From NCBI RefSeq assembly GCF_020103695.1, contig NZ_JAHXBF010000001.1:186001-250000 (forward strand): a stretch of DNA of 64,000 nt, in the 5' to 3' direction. The notes beneath the pieces were generated by a model. It ran no database searches, had not been told where the DNA came from, and was given only the letters and a program-made list of their open reading frames with translations. This DNA comes from Hyalangium versicolor. Lineage in GTDB: Bacteria > Myxococcota > Myxococcia > Myxococcales > Myxococcaceae. The translations under genes and the position numbers were made by a program. Positions 18,061-27,726 of this stretch are shown here, piece by piece. How positions within the stretch are numbered: position 1 is the stretch's first letter; every line of letters starts with the position of its first letter.

Positions 18061-19665
18061 CTACGGTGTGACGGGCCTGACCTGCCGGTACTCGGGAGGC
18101 AACAGCGGGCGCACGATATCTCCGCCCCGGCGCATCCAGAGCGTACCGGCGTCATCGATCGCGACGGAGATGCTGCCGGAATTGATCTCGTAGCGATAGA
18201 GCTCGCCCTTGGCGGGATCATCCGTGGCGACGATCTCCAGCGGCTGCGGAGACGGCAGGTTCTCCGTCGGCGCCGAGCCCGTGAGGAAGTAGAAGGACTG
18301 GGCATACGGAGGGCCGCCGGACTGGACTCCGAGCACCACCAGGCCGCCATTGGGGATGAGCGGGTTGTCGACTCCTCCCTTGTTGAGTATCGCGCCGTTG
18401 TTCGCGTCGAGGAACCAGACCTGCTGAGCCGCGATGGCCGCGATCCGGCTTCCGGCGCCGTAGGGCACCAGGGCGACGATGGGCTTCTTCAGCGTGGGGG
18501 GCTCCGCCCAGAGCTGCGCTGTGTCCGTGCACCCATTCGCCTCGGTTTTGCACGCGAAGACCTGCGTGATGCCTCCCACGCCGGCGAAGGCCATGTACAG
18601 CAGGTTGCCGTTCGCGTTGAACGCGGTCGGCGGAGCCGAGGTGGGAGTGATGTCACTGGCCACCGTCTTCATGATGAAGGCGCCCAGCTCGATGCCTCCC
18701 GTCGCGGGGTTCTGCCGGCCATAGTCCACGCGCGACACGTAGATGTTCGCCCGGCCGGACGGCGCTCCCGTCGTCGTGATGCTGGCGATCATCACGTCGT
18801 CCGCGCGCGTCAGGGGCGGGGAGATGACGAAGCCCCGGGGCGTATAGGTCCACTTGATGGCGCCGTTCTGATGGCTGATGCGGTACACGAGATTCTCGCC
18901 ACCGCCGGAGCCCGTATCGGTGATGACTGCGTCTCCATCCTCCGCCACGGAGAGCTGATCCAGGGGGATGTCGATCTGGCCGGAGATGTTCAGGTTCTCG
19001 TCGATAGCGATGGCGCCCGCCTGGGGCGTCCACACCCAGCGCTTCTTCGTCGTCGGATTCTTCGGGGTGATGACGGTGCTGTTGGTGCAGAGGAACGGCA
19101 TGCTCTTCTGCTTGCGCACGCCGTTGTTCTTCTCGACGAGGAAGAGCGTGGGGATGCCGCCCTCGAGGTTGCCGCAGCCCAGGAAGTAGATGAGGGGCAG
19201 GGTGCCCTCGGTGACGAAGTTGTCGGTCACCAACTGGGTGTTGAGCGGGGCCTCGATGACCTCGGCGGCCGGGAAGAAGGTGGCCGCGGCCGGCTGCGAG
19301 TCATTCTGCCTTCCGTCGGAGCACACCACCCGCGCGTAGAGCGAGAGCTTGGCGGCGATGCCTCGGGTGTACTTGATCTCGTTGATGGCCAGATCCACCG
19401 ACACGGCACCGGGCCCGCTGTAGGCCACGGACTTCAGGAAGTCCTCCCGGTCGTAGATGGACAGGCTCTGGATCGTGTCACAGCCGGTGGCGCTGACCAT
19501 CACCGTGAGCTTCTGCCCGGCGGTGTTGGGCTTGGGCACCGTCAGTGTGGCCTGGGGGGGATCCTTCGGGGGCGGCTTGGGGGTACCGCCTCCGCAGGAG
19601 AGGGCCAGAAACGACAAGGGGAGGAGCGCGGCACGCCAGGGCGTCAGTCGGAGGGTGTCCTTCAT
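18061..19665 (-). CDS. Large lipoprotein of unknown function
   Basis: 534 residues with a signal peptide and lipobox (FLALSC), then a Pro-rich linker (PKPPPKDPP), an Ig-like beta segment (about 40-110) and a long beta-rich region whose short repeating strands (KWTYTPRGFVISPPL, QVWFLDANNGAIL, ISVAIDDAGTLW) look like beta-propeller blades of PQQ/Kelch style. Paired cysteines suggest disulfides. It lies between the OmpA gene (34 bp upstream) and the kinase gene (65 bp downstream) on the same strand, so the three may be one operon handling envelope sensing. No family is recognised with certainty. Confidence 0.72.
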   Translation of the reverse strand: MKDTLRLTPWRAALLPLSFLALSCGGGTPKPPPKDPPQATLTVPKPNTAGQKLTVMVSATGCDTIQSLSIYDREDFLKSVAYSGPGAVSVDLAINEIKYTRGIAAKLSLYARVVCSDGRQNDSQPAAATFFPAAEVIEAPLNTQLVTDNFVTEGTLPLIYFLGCGNLEGGIPTLFLVEKNNGVRKQKSMPFLCTNSTVITPKNPTTKKRWVWTPQAGAIAIDENLNISGQIDIPLDQLSVAEDGDAVITDTGSGGGENLVYRISHQNGAIKWTYTPRGFVISPPLTRADDVMIASITTTGAPSGRANIYVSRVDYGRQNPATGGIELGAFIMKTVASDITPTSAPPTAFNANGNLLYMAFAGVGGITQVFACKTEANGCTDTAQLWAEPPTLKKPIVALVPYGAGSRIAAIAAQQVWFLDANNGAILNKGGVDNPLIPNGGLVVLGVQSGGPPYAQSFYFLTGSAPTENLPSPQPLEIVATDDPAKGELYRYEINSGSISVAIDDAGTLWMRRGGDIVRPLLPPEYRQVRPVTP

Positions 19666-19699
19666 GGCCCCCGACTCTACCGCGTGCCGGGCCTCGGGA

Positions 19700-21802
19700 T
19701 CATTTCTCCAGGATGAGCAGCTCCACGCGCCGGTTGAGCTCCCGCCCTCGGGGGGTGAGATTGGGGGCGATGGGGCGCGTGTCTCCGAACCCCGCGACCT
19801 CCAGACGCGACGCGTCGATTCCGGCCTTCGTGAGCGCCGCCGCCACCGCCTGCGCCCGATCCTTGGAGAGCTGCAGGTTGACTGCCGGGTCGCCCTGGTT
19901 GTCTGTGTGGCCTTCGATGCGCACGCGCTTGATGCCCCCTCGCACGAGGGTGTCCACCACCTGCGAGATGAGCGGCTGGCTCTCCGCGAGGATGACCGCC
20001 TTGCCGGCGCCGAACTGGATCTGCTGGGCCAGCTCGATCCGGTCCTCCTTCACCTCCACCAGCTTCTTCTTCGGCTCCGGCTCCAGCTCGAAGGAGAGCG
20101 CCTGGGTGGCGCCGTCGGAGGCCTGGACGTCCCGTGTCTGTGCGAGGAATCCCTTCGCCACGACGTTCACCACATAGTGGCCGGCGGGCAGCTCGATCTT
20201 CGCGGGCGCGGAGGCAGAGTCGGACGTGGGAAGCTCCTGGCTCTTCGGACCCTGGAAGCTCACCGTGGCCGCCACCGGCTTCTTCTGCGCGGTGGTGGAG
20301 ACGGTGAAGACAGCCGGGCGGGCCTCGGCCTCCAGCAGCATCTCCACGGTGGCGGTGTCGCCCGCGGTGACCCGCAGGTCCTGCTCGGACTGCCGGTAGC
20401 CTTCCTTCTGGGCGGAGAGCCGGATGGGGCCAGCTGGCAGCTGATGGGTGAGGAAGCGTCCGGTCCCTGCCTCGGTCGCCACCGGAGGGAGTCCGGCGCC
20501 AGGCACCGTCACCAGGACGCCCGCGATCGGCTTGCGGGTCGTGAAGTCGAGGACCACGCCCGACACCTGCCCCGTTTGAGGCGCCTGGGGCGTTGGAGTG
20601 GGGGAAGGAGGAGGAGTCGTCGGAGTCTTCTGGACCACCTGGGTGGCATCCGGTTTCGCCTCTCGGACGACCTCAACGAGCCGCGTCTCGGGACGGTCGA
20701 GCAGATCCACGGTGTAGGCAGCGCCGAAGAAGAGGTTGATGGGCGGAGTGGCCGGTACACCCAGGCCCACGGCGCGCGTGAGCCCGAACTCGGCACCCAC
20801 ACTGAAGGTGACATCGCGTACGGCGGTGACCTTGGCGCCCAGGTTGAATGTCTTGAAGGCCGCGCTGGCCGCGGAGACGGTCTGCCCGTCCGGAGCCACC
20901 AGCCCATCACCGCCCACGCCCAGCGGATAGGCCAGATTGAATTCGAGGAACGGTGTCACCCCGCGCAACGGAGCTTCCACTCCCAGCGCGAGCGCCAGGC
21001 GGTTGAAGCGGTTGACGTTGAGCGCGTACTCCTCGGAGGCATTGAGGCGGGTGTCACTCACGAGATCTCCCGTCCCGTCCAGGACCAGGCCCAGGTTGCC
21101 GTGGGCCCGCAGCGGGAGCTTCGGGTTGAGCCTGCGCAGCTCATAGGTGGCGATCACCCTCGGCGCGAAGCCGAAGGCCGCCCGATCCACGTTCTGGTCC
21201 CCCACGCCGGAGAAGAAGAGGGCGCGCAGATCGACGCCGGCCCACAGGCCGGGGATCCACTCGTGCGAGCCGCGGGCGCCCAGCGTCACGTCTCCCAGTG
21301 CCTGGATCAGGTTGGGGGACGAGCGCGAGTTGCTGTTGGAGGAAGCGGTGTACGAGGCGGACAGTTCGAGGAACTCGAAGGGCACATAGGCGAGCGCGAA
21401 GGTGCCAGCCGTGCGCTTGTTGTCCGCGTCCCGCACGGGGAAGCTGCCATTCTTGAAGTACTCACCGGTCAGCGAGAAGCGCAGCAGGCCTCGGGCCCCC
21501 AGGTCGGCCCCTGCCACGCGCAGCAGGCCCACGCCTCCCACCGCGCTGGAGGTGAGGCGCAGGTTGGCGGGCGCCGTCCACGCGTTGTGCAGGGTGGAGG
21601 GGCTGTGTCCCTCCGAAGGGGCGGGAGCAGTGAACGGTTGAGAGCCTGCCTGCTTGTCATTGCCAGCCGGAGCGGATTTTACTGTTGTCGGTACTGCCGA
21701 GGTGGGTGGGGAAACAGGGGGAAGAGTGTCCCCTGTGTTCTTGGCTTGTGCGCGGGCGAGGCACGCAAACACGAGGGTCGCCGCGAGGAGCGGGGTCCGC
21801 AT
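19700..21802 (-). CDS. OmpA-family outer-membrane protein with carboxypeptidase-regulatory and PEGA-like domains
   Basis: 700 residues from the ATG that begins the signal peptide (MRTPLLAATLVFACLARAQA); the frame stays open further upstream without homology. Order: signal, low-complexity Pro/Ser segment, a beta-barrel-like region (about 75-360), a Pro-rich spacer, a carboxypeptidase-regulatory-like domain (SGVVLDFTTRKPIAGVLVTV), PEGA-like strands (LPAGHYVVNVVAKGFLAQ), and a C-terminal OmpA peptidoglycan-binding domain (IEGHTDNQGDPAVNLQLS, FGDTRPIAPN, NRRVELLI). It probably ties the outer membrane to peptidoglycan. It is divergent from the hybrid kinase gene across 200 bp in which I see no clear promoter motif. 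Confidence 0.85.
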   Translation of the reverse strand: MRTPLLAATLVFACLARAQAKNTGDTLPPVSPPTSAVPTTVKSAPAGNDKQAGSQPFTAPAPSEGHSPSTLHNAWTAPANLRLTSSAVGGVGLLRVAGADLGARGLLRFSLTGEYFKNGSFPVRDADNKRTAGTFALAYVPFEFLELSASYTASSNSNSRSSPNLIQALGDVTLGARGSHEWIPGLWAGVDLRALFFSGVGDQNVDRAAFGFAPRVIATYELRRLNPKLPLRAHGNLGLVLDGTGDLVSDTRLNASEEYALNVNRFNRLALALGVEAPLRGVTPFLEFNLAYPLGVGGDGLVAPDGQTVSAASAAFKTFNLGAKVTAVRDVTFSVGAEFGLTRAVGLGVPATPPINLFFGAAYTVDLLDRPETRLVEVVREAKPDATQVVQKTPTTPPPSPTPTPQAPQTGQVSGVVLDFTTRKPIAGVLVTVPGAGLPPVATEAGTGRFLTHQLPAGPIRLSAQKEGYRQSEQDLRVTAGDTATVEMLLEAEARPAVFTVSTTAQKKPVAATVSFQGPKSQELPTSDSASAPAKIELPAGHYVVNVVAKGFLAQTRDVQASDGATQALSFELEPEPKKKLVEVKEDRIELAQQIQFGAGKAVILAESQPLISQVVDTLVRGGIKRVRIEGHTDNQGDPAVNLQLSKDRAQAVAAALTKAGIDASRLEVAGFGDTRPIAPNLTPRGRELNRRVELLILEK

Positions 21803-22005
21803 GAGACTGAGCGGCGGGAAGATTCGCGAAGGACGCACGGCGGCGGAGTATACGCTTCGCGTCCACCCTCTCAATTCTTGGTCCACGGACGGCACCTTGC
21901 CGTCCGCTAGTCCGCGAGCGGGTTCAACGGCATGATTCGATTCGTCAACATGAGGGCTCACGCGCGGAATGCCCGGAGTCCATTTCTTTCTCGTCGGGGA
22001 ATGCC

Positions 22006-24513
22006 TTGAGAGTCACCGTGTCGCCGGAGCAGCGCGGTCGAGTCCTGGTGATCGGTGCGCGAACGGCCAGTGAGGTGCTGGCTTCGCGTCTCTCCGAGAG
22101 CGGTTTCCAGTGCGCCATCGCGGATGACATGGAGGGCGTGCCCCAGGTGGCGGGCAGCCTCCAGCCGGAGGTCATCCTGTTGACCACGGCGGCCAAGCGC
22201 GCGGCGGAGACGCTGGAGGGCATCCGCAACATCGCCCAATTGCGCAATGTGCCGGTGCTGGCGGACGGGACGCGCTCGCGCTCGGCGGATGCGCTGAAGA
22301 AGCTGGCGCTGGATGGAGTGATTCGCGGCTCGGAGGAGATGGTGCCGCGGCTGGAGGCTGCGCTGCGAGCGGGCCGCCTGCGAGAGACGGAGGAGCGCAC
22401 CCGGTTGAGGATGGGGATGCTCCTGGAGATCACCGAGGCGGCCACCAGCTCGCTGGAGCTGGACGCCATCCTCCGCATCGCGGTGGACAAGGTGGGGCGC
22501 GTCACGGGCTCGGATCGCTGCTCGGTGGTGTTGGTGGAGGGCTCGCACGCTCGCACCGGCACGGTGGTGGCCACGCAGGAGGATCCGACGCTGGTGCAGC
22601 TCGAGATCGAGATCTCACGCTATCCGGAGCTGCGCCGCGCGCTGGAGACGCGCCAGCCGGTGCTCATCGAGCGGGCGGAGAACGATCCGTTGATGGCCGA
22701 GGTGCGGCCCAACATCTTGGCGGTGGGAGTGCACTCGGTGCTGGTGCAGCCGCTGGTGTGCCAGGACGAGCTGCTGGGCGCGCTCTTCCTGCGGCACTCG
22801 CGGGCGGGCACGACGTTCGGGCGGGATGAGCAGGCCTTCGCGCAGGCGGTGGCCGGAGTGCTGGCCAACTCCATCCGCAACGCGCGCCTGCACACGGCCG
22901 TCAAGCGCAAGCGCGAGGATTTGGAGCTGGCGTACGTGGAGCGCTACCGCGAGCTCTCGGATGCCAACCGTCGCCTGAAGGAACTGAACCGGCTCAAGGA
23001 CGAGATCATCGCGGTGTGCAGCCATGACCTGCGCGCTCCGCTGCAGGTGCTGCTGGGCCACGGGCGGTTGCTGCTGGAGGGCCAGGTCACCGCGGATCAG
23101 AAGATGTCCGTGGAGGCGATGATCCGCCAGGGCCGGAAGATCCTCGGCCTGGTCGAGTCGTTGCTGGAGAAGGGCAAGGGCGAGGCGGCGCGGCTGTCCA
23201 TCGAGCCGCGCAAGCTGGACATGGCGCAGCTGTGCCGCGAGAGCACCACGGAGCTGAACATCCTGGCCGCGCAGCGGGGCATCATCCTGCGCGCGGAAGC
23301 CAGCGTGAGCCTGATGCTCATTGGCGACGAGGTGAAGCTGCACGAGGTGCTGCAGAACCTCATCACGAACGCGATCCACCACGCCAAGGACAAGGGGCAG
23401 GTGGTGGTGCGGGCGGTGCGGCTGACGCGTCCGGACGGGGACGCGGTGAAGATCACCGTGCAGGACGATGGACCGGGCATTCCTCCGGACGAGGTGCACC
23501 TGGTGTTCGACCGCTACCGCCACGGGCCGAAGGGCACGGGGCTGGGGCTGGCCATCTGCAAGGAGTTCGTCGAGCTGCACGGCGGAGAGATCTGGGCGGA
23601 GAACTCGCCGGAGGGCGGCTGCATCTTCGTCTTCACGCTGCCCATGGCCCAGGAGGCGCCGCGCAAGTCGGTGACGCCGGTGCCGCTGATGGAGCCGCAG
23701 CAGCCGCGCGTGCTGGTGGTGGAGGACGAGGCGGAGATCGCCGCAGTGCTCGCGGAGGTGCTGCGCTCGCGCTACCGCGTGGAGGTGGCGCGCGACGGCC
23801 AGGAAGGTGTGGCCAAGGCGCGCAACCTGCGGCCGGATCTGGTGGTGATGGACGTGTTCCTGCCCAAGCTGGACGGCCTGGAGGCCACGGTGGCGCTCAA
23901 GTCCTCCACGGACACGGCGCACATCCCGGTGATTCTCCTGTCGGCGCATCAGGGTGTGGCCGAGAAGGTTCGCGCGCTCAACCTGGGCGCCGTGGACTAC
24001 ATGAGCAAGCCCTTCAATGCGATGGAGCTGCTCAATCGCACCGAGCGGGCGCTCAAGGCACCTCCCGGCGGACTGGGTGAGCCCGACCGGAGCGGCGCGC
24101 TGTCCGTGCGCATGGGAGGCGATCCAGGCACCAACCTGTACGACAAGCGCGGCCTGCTGGTGAAGCTGGAGGTGGAGGTGTCCAAGGCTCGCCGCTACCA
24201 CCGGCACATGTGCGTGGCTGTGCTGCGGCCGGAGCGGCCTCAGGCCGACATGCCCAAAGGCGCCACGGATGTGCTGCGCAAGCTCTTGAGGACCCCGGAT
24301 GCCGTGGCCCACATGGGCTCGGGGGTGTTCGCCATCATGCTCCCCGAGTGCGATGTGGAGGGGGCGCGGACCGTCATCCACCGCTTGCTGCCGGAGATGC
24401 AGCACGTGACGGGGCTGGCGTACCAGCAGGCGGTCGCGGACGTGAGCCTGGACAGCGATCCGGTGGATAAGATTCTGGACAGGCTCGGGGCTCCCATCGC
24501 GACCCTGAGCTGA
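22006..24513 (+). CDS. Hybrid sensor histidine kinase: pseudo-receiver, GAF, HisKA, HATPase, receiver, degenerate GGDEF
   Basis: 835 residues. Residues 10-122 have a receiver fold but TT replaces the phosphoacceptor (VILLTTAAK), so it is a pseudo-receiver. A GAF domain spans about 135-295. HisKA follows with His340 (AVCSHDLRAPLQ), then HATPase with the N box (NLITNAIHHA), DDGPGIP and TGLGLAICKE. A true receiver (568-685) has Asp616 (LVVMDVFLP). The tail (700-830) resembles GGDEF but lacks the GGDEF loop (MGSGVFAIMLPE). It is soluble with no membrane segment. The TTG start has GGGGA 5 bp upstream; GTG at 22018 is an alternative. Confidence 0.88.
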   Translation: MRVTVSPEQRGRVLVIGARTASEVLASRLSESGFQCAIADDMEGVPQVAGSLQPEVILLTTAAKRAAETLEGIRNIAQLRNVPVLADGTRSRSADALKKLALDGVIRGSEEMVPRLEAALRAGRLRETEERTRLRMGMLLEITEAATSSLELDAILRIAVDKVGRVTGSDRCSVVLVEGSHARTGTVVATQEDPTLVQLEIEISRYPELRRALETRQPVLIERAENDPLMAEVRPNILAVGVHSVLVQPLVCQDELLGALFLRHSRAGTTFGRDEQAFAQAVAGVLANSIRNARLHTAVKRKREDLELAYVERYRELSDANRRLKELNRLKDEIIAVCSHDLRAPLQVLLGHGRLLLEGQVTADQKMSVEAMIRQGRKILGLVESLLEKGKGEAARLSIEPRKLDMAQLCRESTTELNILAAQRGIILRAEASVSLMLIGDEVKLHEVLQNLITNAIHHAKDKGQVVVRAVRLTRPDGDAVKITVQDDGPGIPPDEVHLVFDRYRHGPKGTGLGLAICKEFVELHGGEIWAENSPEGGCIFVFTLPMAQEAPRKSVTPVPLMEPQQPRVLVVEDEAEIAAVLAEVLRSRYRVEVARDGQEGVAKARNLRPDLVVMDVFLPKLDGLEATVALKSSTDTAHIPVILLSAHQGVAEKVRALNLGAVDYMSKPFNAMELLNRTERALKAPPGGLGEPDRSGALSVRMGGDPGTNLYDKRGLLVKLEVEVSKARRYHRHMCVAVLRPERPQADMPKGATDVLRKLLRTPDAVAHMGSGVFAIMLPECDVEGARTVIHRLLPEMQHVTGLAYQQAVADVSLDSDPVDKILDRLGAPIATLS

Positions 24514-24544
24514 CGGACTGCGCAGCGGGCGCGCACGCGCTACA

Positions 24545-26425
24545 ATGAGGACCAGCGTGCGCTCCCTTCGTGCCATCCGAGCCGTGCCGCTGCTCTTCCT
24601 CGCGGGCCTCTCCGCGGCCGCCGCGCCGCCGAAGCGCCCCAAGGTGGACCGCGAGGCCATGCGTGAGGCCGTGGATGCGGGGGCCGAGCGGGATGATTTC
24701 TCCTCGCCCGCCAGCTACGCGCACTTCCTTCAGTCCCAGTTGCTGCACCACGCGGGTTCGCATCGCGCGGCGGCGGACGAACTGCGCATGGCGCTCGCCA
24801 CGGACGAGGGCAATCCGTACCTCCTCACCCAGCTCGGCGAGGAGTACGCCCGTCTGGGGGACCTCTCCAAGGCGGAGAGCGAGCTGCGCCGCGCCGTGGA
24901 CGTGTCGCCCCGGTACTACCCGGCCCACGTGATGCTCGGCCGCGTGCTGCTGGAGGCAGGGAAATACTCGAAGGCCCGCATGCACCTGCGCCGGGCCCTG
25001 GCGCTCAAGCCTCGCGAGCCCGAGGCGTACCTCGTCCTGGCCCAGCTCCACCTGGAAGCCAAGCAGCCGGAGGAGGCGGTGAAGGTGGTGGAGGAACTGG
25101 CCGCGGCGCTCCCGGGGGAGGCCTCCGGGTATCGCCGCCTGGGACTGGCGCTGGCCGAGCGCGGGGACAAGAACCGCGCGGAGAAGCTGCTTGCCCACGC
25201 TCTCGAGCGGGATCCGGGGGATGTGGAGGTCTCCATCACCCTGGCGCGGCTGTACGACGCCAGCGGGCGCTCCGCCGAGGCCGAGGAGTGCCTGGCCCGG
25301 GCGCTCGAGCATGACCCGGACAACCGTGAGGTGCTGCTGTCGGCGGGGCGGATTGCCCTCAAGCTCGGCTCCGCCACTCGGGCGCGGGCGTACTTCGACC
25401 GGTTGCTGTCGATCACCGACGATCCCGAACTCACGGTGCGGGTGGCCTTTGCCTTCCTCGCCTCGAAGGAGACGGCGGCCGCCGCCGACGTGCTGGACAT
25501 GGCCCGGCGCGGGCGGCCGAAGGAGCCCCGCATCTCCTATTATGCGGGGCTGGTGCATGAGCGGCAGCGGCACTACTCCCAGGCTGCGGCCGCCTATGCC
25601 GAGGTCCCCGAGTCCTCCGAGCTCTATGATGAGGTGCGTGCGCGCCGGGCAGGGTGTCTCTCTCGAGCGGGACAGCATGCTGACGCGCTCGCACTCTTCG
25701 AGGCTTCCCTGGCGGACTCCCCGGACGATGCCGGCCTGAGGGTGCAGTACGCCCGGGCGCTGGAGCGCAGCGGCGCCGCGGAACGGGCCGAGGCCGTGCT
25801 GAAAGAGGCCGTGGCGCGTACCCCCGGCTCCGATCTGTACGAGGCGCTCGCCGCCACCCTGCACCGGCGGGGTCGCTCCGCGGAGGCCGTGACGCTGTTG
25901 CGCGAGGCCGTCTCCCGAAGCCCTCGGGATGAGGCGCTCCTGTATGCGCTGGCCTCCGCCTACGATCTGCAGGGGGACGCGGACAAGGCCCTGGCGCAGA
26001 TGCGCTCCGTGCTGGCGATCAACGCGGAGCACGCGGCGGCCATGAACTTCATCGGGTACCTGCTCGCGCAGAAGCGCCGGGATCTCCCTGAGGCCGAGCG
26101 CCTGGTGCTCCGGGCTCTGGAATTGCGGCCGGACACGGGGGCCTTCCTGGACTCGCTGGGCTGGGTGTACTTCCAGCGCGGGGAGTACCAACGCGCAGTG
26201 GAGGCACTGGAGCGGGCCACGCAACTGGAACCGGACGAGCCCGTCATCCTGGAACACCTGGGGGATGCCTACCGGCAGGTCTCCCGGCGTGCGGACGCGG
26301 TGTCCGCCTTCCGCCGTGCCATCGACGTGCTGACGCTGGACCCGGAGGCCGCCGAGCCCCCCCTCCAGCGGATGCAGCTCGAACGGAAGCTGAAGATGCT
26401 GTCCACGGAGGCTGCGGGCCGCTAA
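24545..26425 (+). CDS. Exported tetratricopeptide-repeat protein
   Basis: 626 residues: a signal sequence (LRAIRAVPLLFLAGLSAAAA) then at least twelve TPR units covering nearly the whole chain (for example GDLSKAESELRRAVDVSP, GKYSKARMHLRRALALKP, GEYQRAVEALERATQLEP). The late units contain the MNFIGYLLAQ and DSLGWVYFQRGEY pattern found in TPR proteins of lipoprotein or secretion systems. It is probably a periplasmic or membrane-tethered scaffold. The start is the ATG at 24545 or, less likely, a GTG 12 bp later. Confidence 0.82.
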   Translation: MRTSVRSLRAIRAVPLLFLAGLSAAAAPPKRPKVDREAMREAVDAGAERDDFSSPASYAHFLQSQLLHHAGSHRAAADELRMALATDEGNPYLLTQLGEEYARLGDLSKAESELRRAVDVSPRYYPAHVMLGRVLLEAGKYSKARMHLRRALALKPREPEAYLVLAQLHLEAKQPEEAVKVVEELAAALPGEASGYRRLGLALAERGDKNRAEKLLAHALERDPGDVEVSITLARLYDASGRSAEAEECLARALEHDPDNREVLLSAGRIALKLGSATRARAYFDRLLSITDDPELTVRVAFAFLASKETAAAADVLDMARRGRPKEPRISYYAGLVHERQRHYSQAAAAYAEVPESSELYDEVRARRAGCLSRAGQHADALALFEASLADSPDDAGLRVQYARALERSGAAERAEAVLKEAVARTPGSDLYEALAATLHRRGRSAEAVTLLREAVSRSPRDEALLYALASAYDLQGDADKALAQMRSVLAINAEHAAAMNFIGYLLAQKRRDLPEAERLVLRALELRPDTGAFLDSLGWVYFQRGEYQRAVEALERATQLEPDEPVILEHLGDAYRQVSRRADAVSAFRRAIDVLTLDPEAAEPPLQRMQLERKLKMLSTEAAGR

Positions 26426-26439
26426 GTTCACGGCCCGAT

Positions 26440-27279
26440 ATGGCGCGCCACGACGAGGGCTTCTTCACCGCGAAGGACCGCCTCCGGCTCTTCTGGACAT
26501 TGGACCTTCCGGACGCCGCGCCGCGGGCCCATGTGGCCATCGCGCACGGCTATGCCGATCACATCGGCCGGTACCGCCCCGTCACCGAGGCGCTGGTGGC
26601 CGAGGGCTTCGCCGTCCACGGCTTCGACTACCGCGGCCACGGCCGGGCGGACGGGCGCCGGGCCTACTGCGAGAAGTGGCCGGACTACCTGGACGACCTG
26701 GCGCTCTTCTGGGAGCGGGTCCGCAAGGCGGCGGGCGGACAGAAGTCCTTCCTGCTCGGGCACAGCCACGGCGGGCTGATGGCGGCGCATCTGGCGGAGC
26801 GGGGCGGACTGGACTCGGCCGCGGGGTTGGTGCTGTCAGCCCCCTACCTCAAGCTGGCCATCGTCCCCCCCGCCTCGAAGCTGCTGGCGGCGAAGCTGGT
26901 AGGCAAGGTGATTCCCTGGCTGCCCATCCAGAACGAGCTCAAGCCCGAGCACCTCACGCGGGACACGGCCATCGTCCGCGCCACGGCGGAGGACCCGCTC
27001 TACATCCGCACGGTGACGCCGCGCTGGTTCGTCGAATCCACCCGGGCCCAGGCCGAGGCCCTGGCCCAGGCCGTTCGGGTGACAGCACCCATTTTCATCT
27101 TCTGCGGATCCAACGACGCAGTGGCCGCGCCGGCGGCAGCGCGGTCCTTCTTCGAGACGGTGGGGTCCACGGACAAGAAGTTCAAGGAGTATCCCGGCAT
27201 GTTGCACGAGCCTCTCAACGAGCTGGGGCGCGAGGAGGTGTTCCGGGACATCTCCGGCTGGATCTCCGCTCATCTCTGA
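26440..27279 (+). CDS. Alpha/beta hydrolase, monoacylglycerol lipase type
   Basis: A 279-residue enzyme of the serine aminopeptidase/monoglyceride lipase (Hydrolase_4) family: oxyanion segment HGYADHIGRY, FDYRGHGRADGRR, nucleophile elbow GHSHGG, the acid region FIFCGSNDAVAAP, and the catalytic His in YPGMLHEPLNE. All three triad elements are present. It probably cleaves monoacylglycerols or lysophospholipids. There is no signal peptide, so it is cytoplasmic. It starts 14 bp after the TPR gene, likely cotranscribed. Confidence 0.88.
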   Translation: MARHDEGFFTAKDRLRLFWTLDLPDAAPRAHVAIAHGYADHIGRYRPVTEALVAEGFAVHGFDYRGHGRADGRRAYCEKWPDYLDDLALFWERVRKAAGGQKSFLLGHSHGGLMAAHLAERGGLDSAAGLVLSAPYLKLAIVPPASKLLAAKLVGKVIPWLPIQNELKPEHLTRDTAIVRATAEDPLYIRTVTPRWFVESTRAQAEALAQAVRVTAPIFIFCGSNDAVAAPAAARSFFETVGSTDKKFKEYPGMLHEPLNELGREEVFRDISGWISAHL

Positions 27280-27327
27280 CATAATCAGGGCGCGGACTTA
27301 GCGATTGGCGCTTCCGAGGGTCACCGC

Positions 27328-27669
27328 ATGGCACAGGGCGAAACGGGCATCATCGGCAAGGGAATCGTCATCAAGGGCAGCCTCACGGGAGGCGGAGATC
27401 TCGTGATCGAGGGCCGGGTGGAGGGGCAGATCGCCCTGAAGAACCACCTCACCATCGAGAGCACGGGCAAGGTCCAGGCGGACATCCGTGCCGAGGAGCT
27501 GACCATCAACGGCGAGGCGAGCGGCAACATCGACGCCTCGGCCCGGGTTTCCATCAACGCGTCGGCCAAGGTGGCCGGCGACATCAAGGCTCCGCGCGTC
27601 GTCATCGAGGATGGAGCGGTGTTCAACGGCTCCATCGAGATGGAAGTGAAGCTGCCGGACGACATCTAG
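27328..27669 (+). CDS. bacN: Bactofilin BacN-like
   Basis: 113 residues of bactofilin beta-helix (GIVIKGSLTGGGDLVIEGRVEGQIALKNHLTIESTG, GNIDASARVSINASAKVAGDIKAPRVVIEDGAVFNGSIEM), with almost no tails. Bactofilins polymerise into nucleotide-independent filaments. The order of three bactofilin genes followed by a ParB-like gene matches the Myxococcus xanthus bacNOP-padC locus, where the filaments form subpolar scaffolds that position the chromosome-segregation machinery. Gene symbol assigned by position and order. Confidence 0.88.
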   Translation: MAQGETGIIGKGIVIKGSLTGGGDLVIEGRVEGQIALKNHLTIESTGKVQADIRAEELTINGEASGNIDASARVSINASAKVAGDIKAPRVVIEDGAVFNGSIEMEVKLPDDI

Positions 27670-27726
27670 CAAGTCCCGGCCGTCGAGGGACGACGAAGCA
27701 CAACCCTTCGGAGGGGTGCAACACTC

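Noticed and set aside
19457..21910. 817-codon frame on the + strand across the lipoprotein and OmpA genes
   Set aside because: Low-complexity Arg/Gly/Glu composition and no motifs; the - strand OmpA and lipoprotein genes have signal peptides and known domains.
22615..24660. 681-codon - strand frame opposite the hybrid kinase
   Set aside because: His/Arg/Gln-rich shadow frame without domain; the kinase on the + strand is unambiguous.
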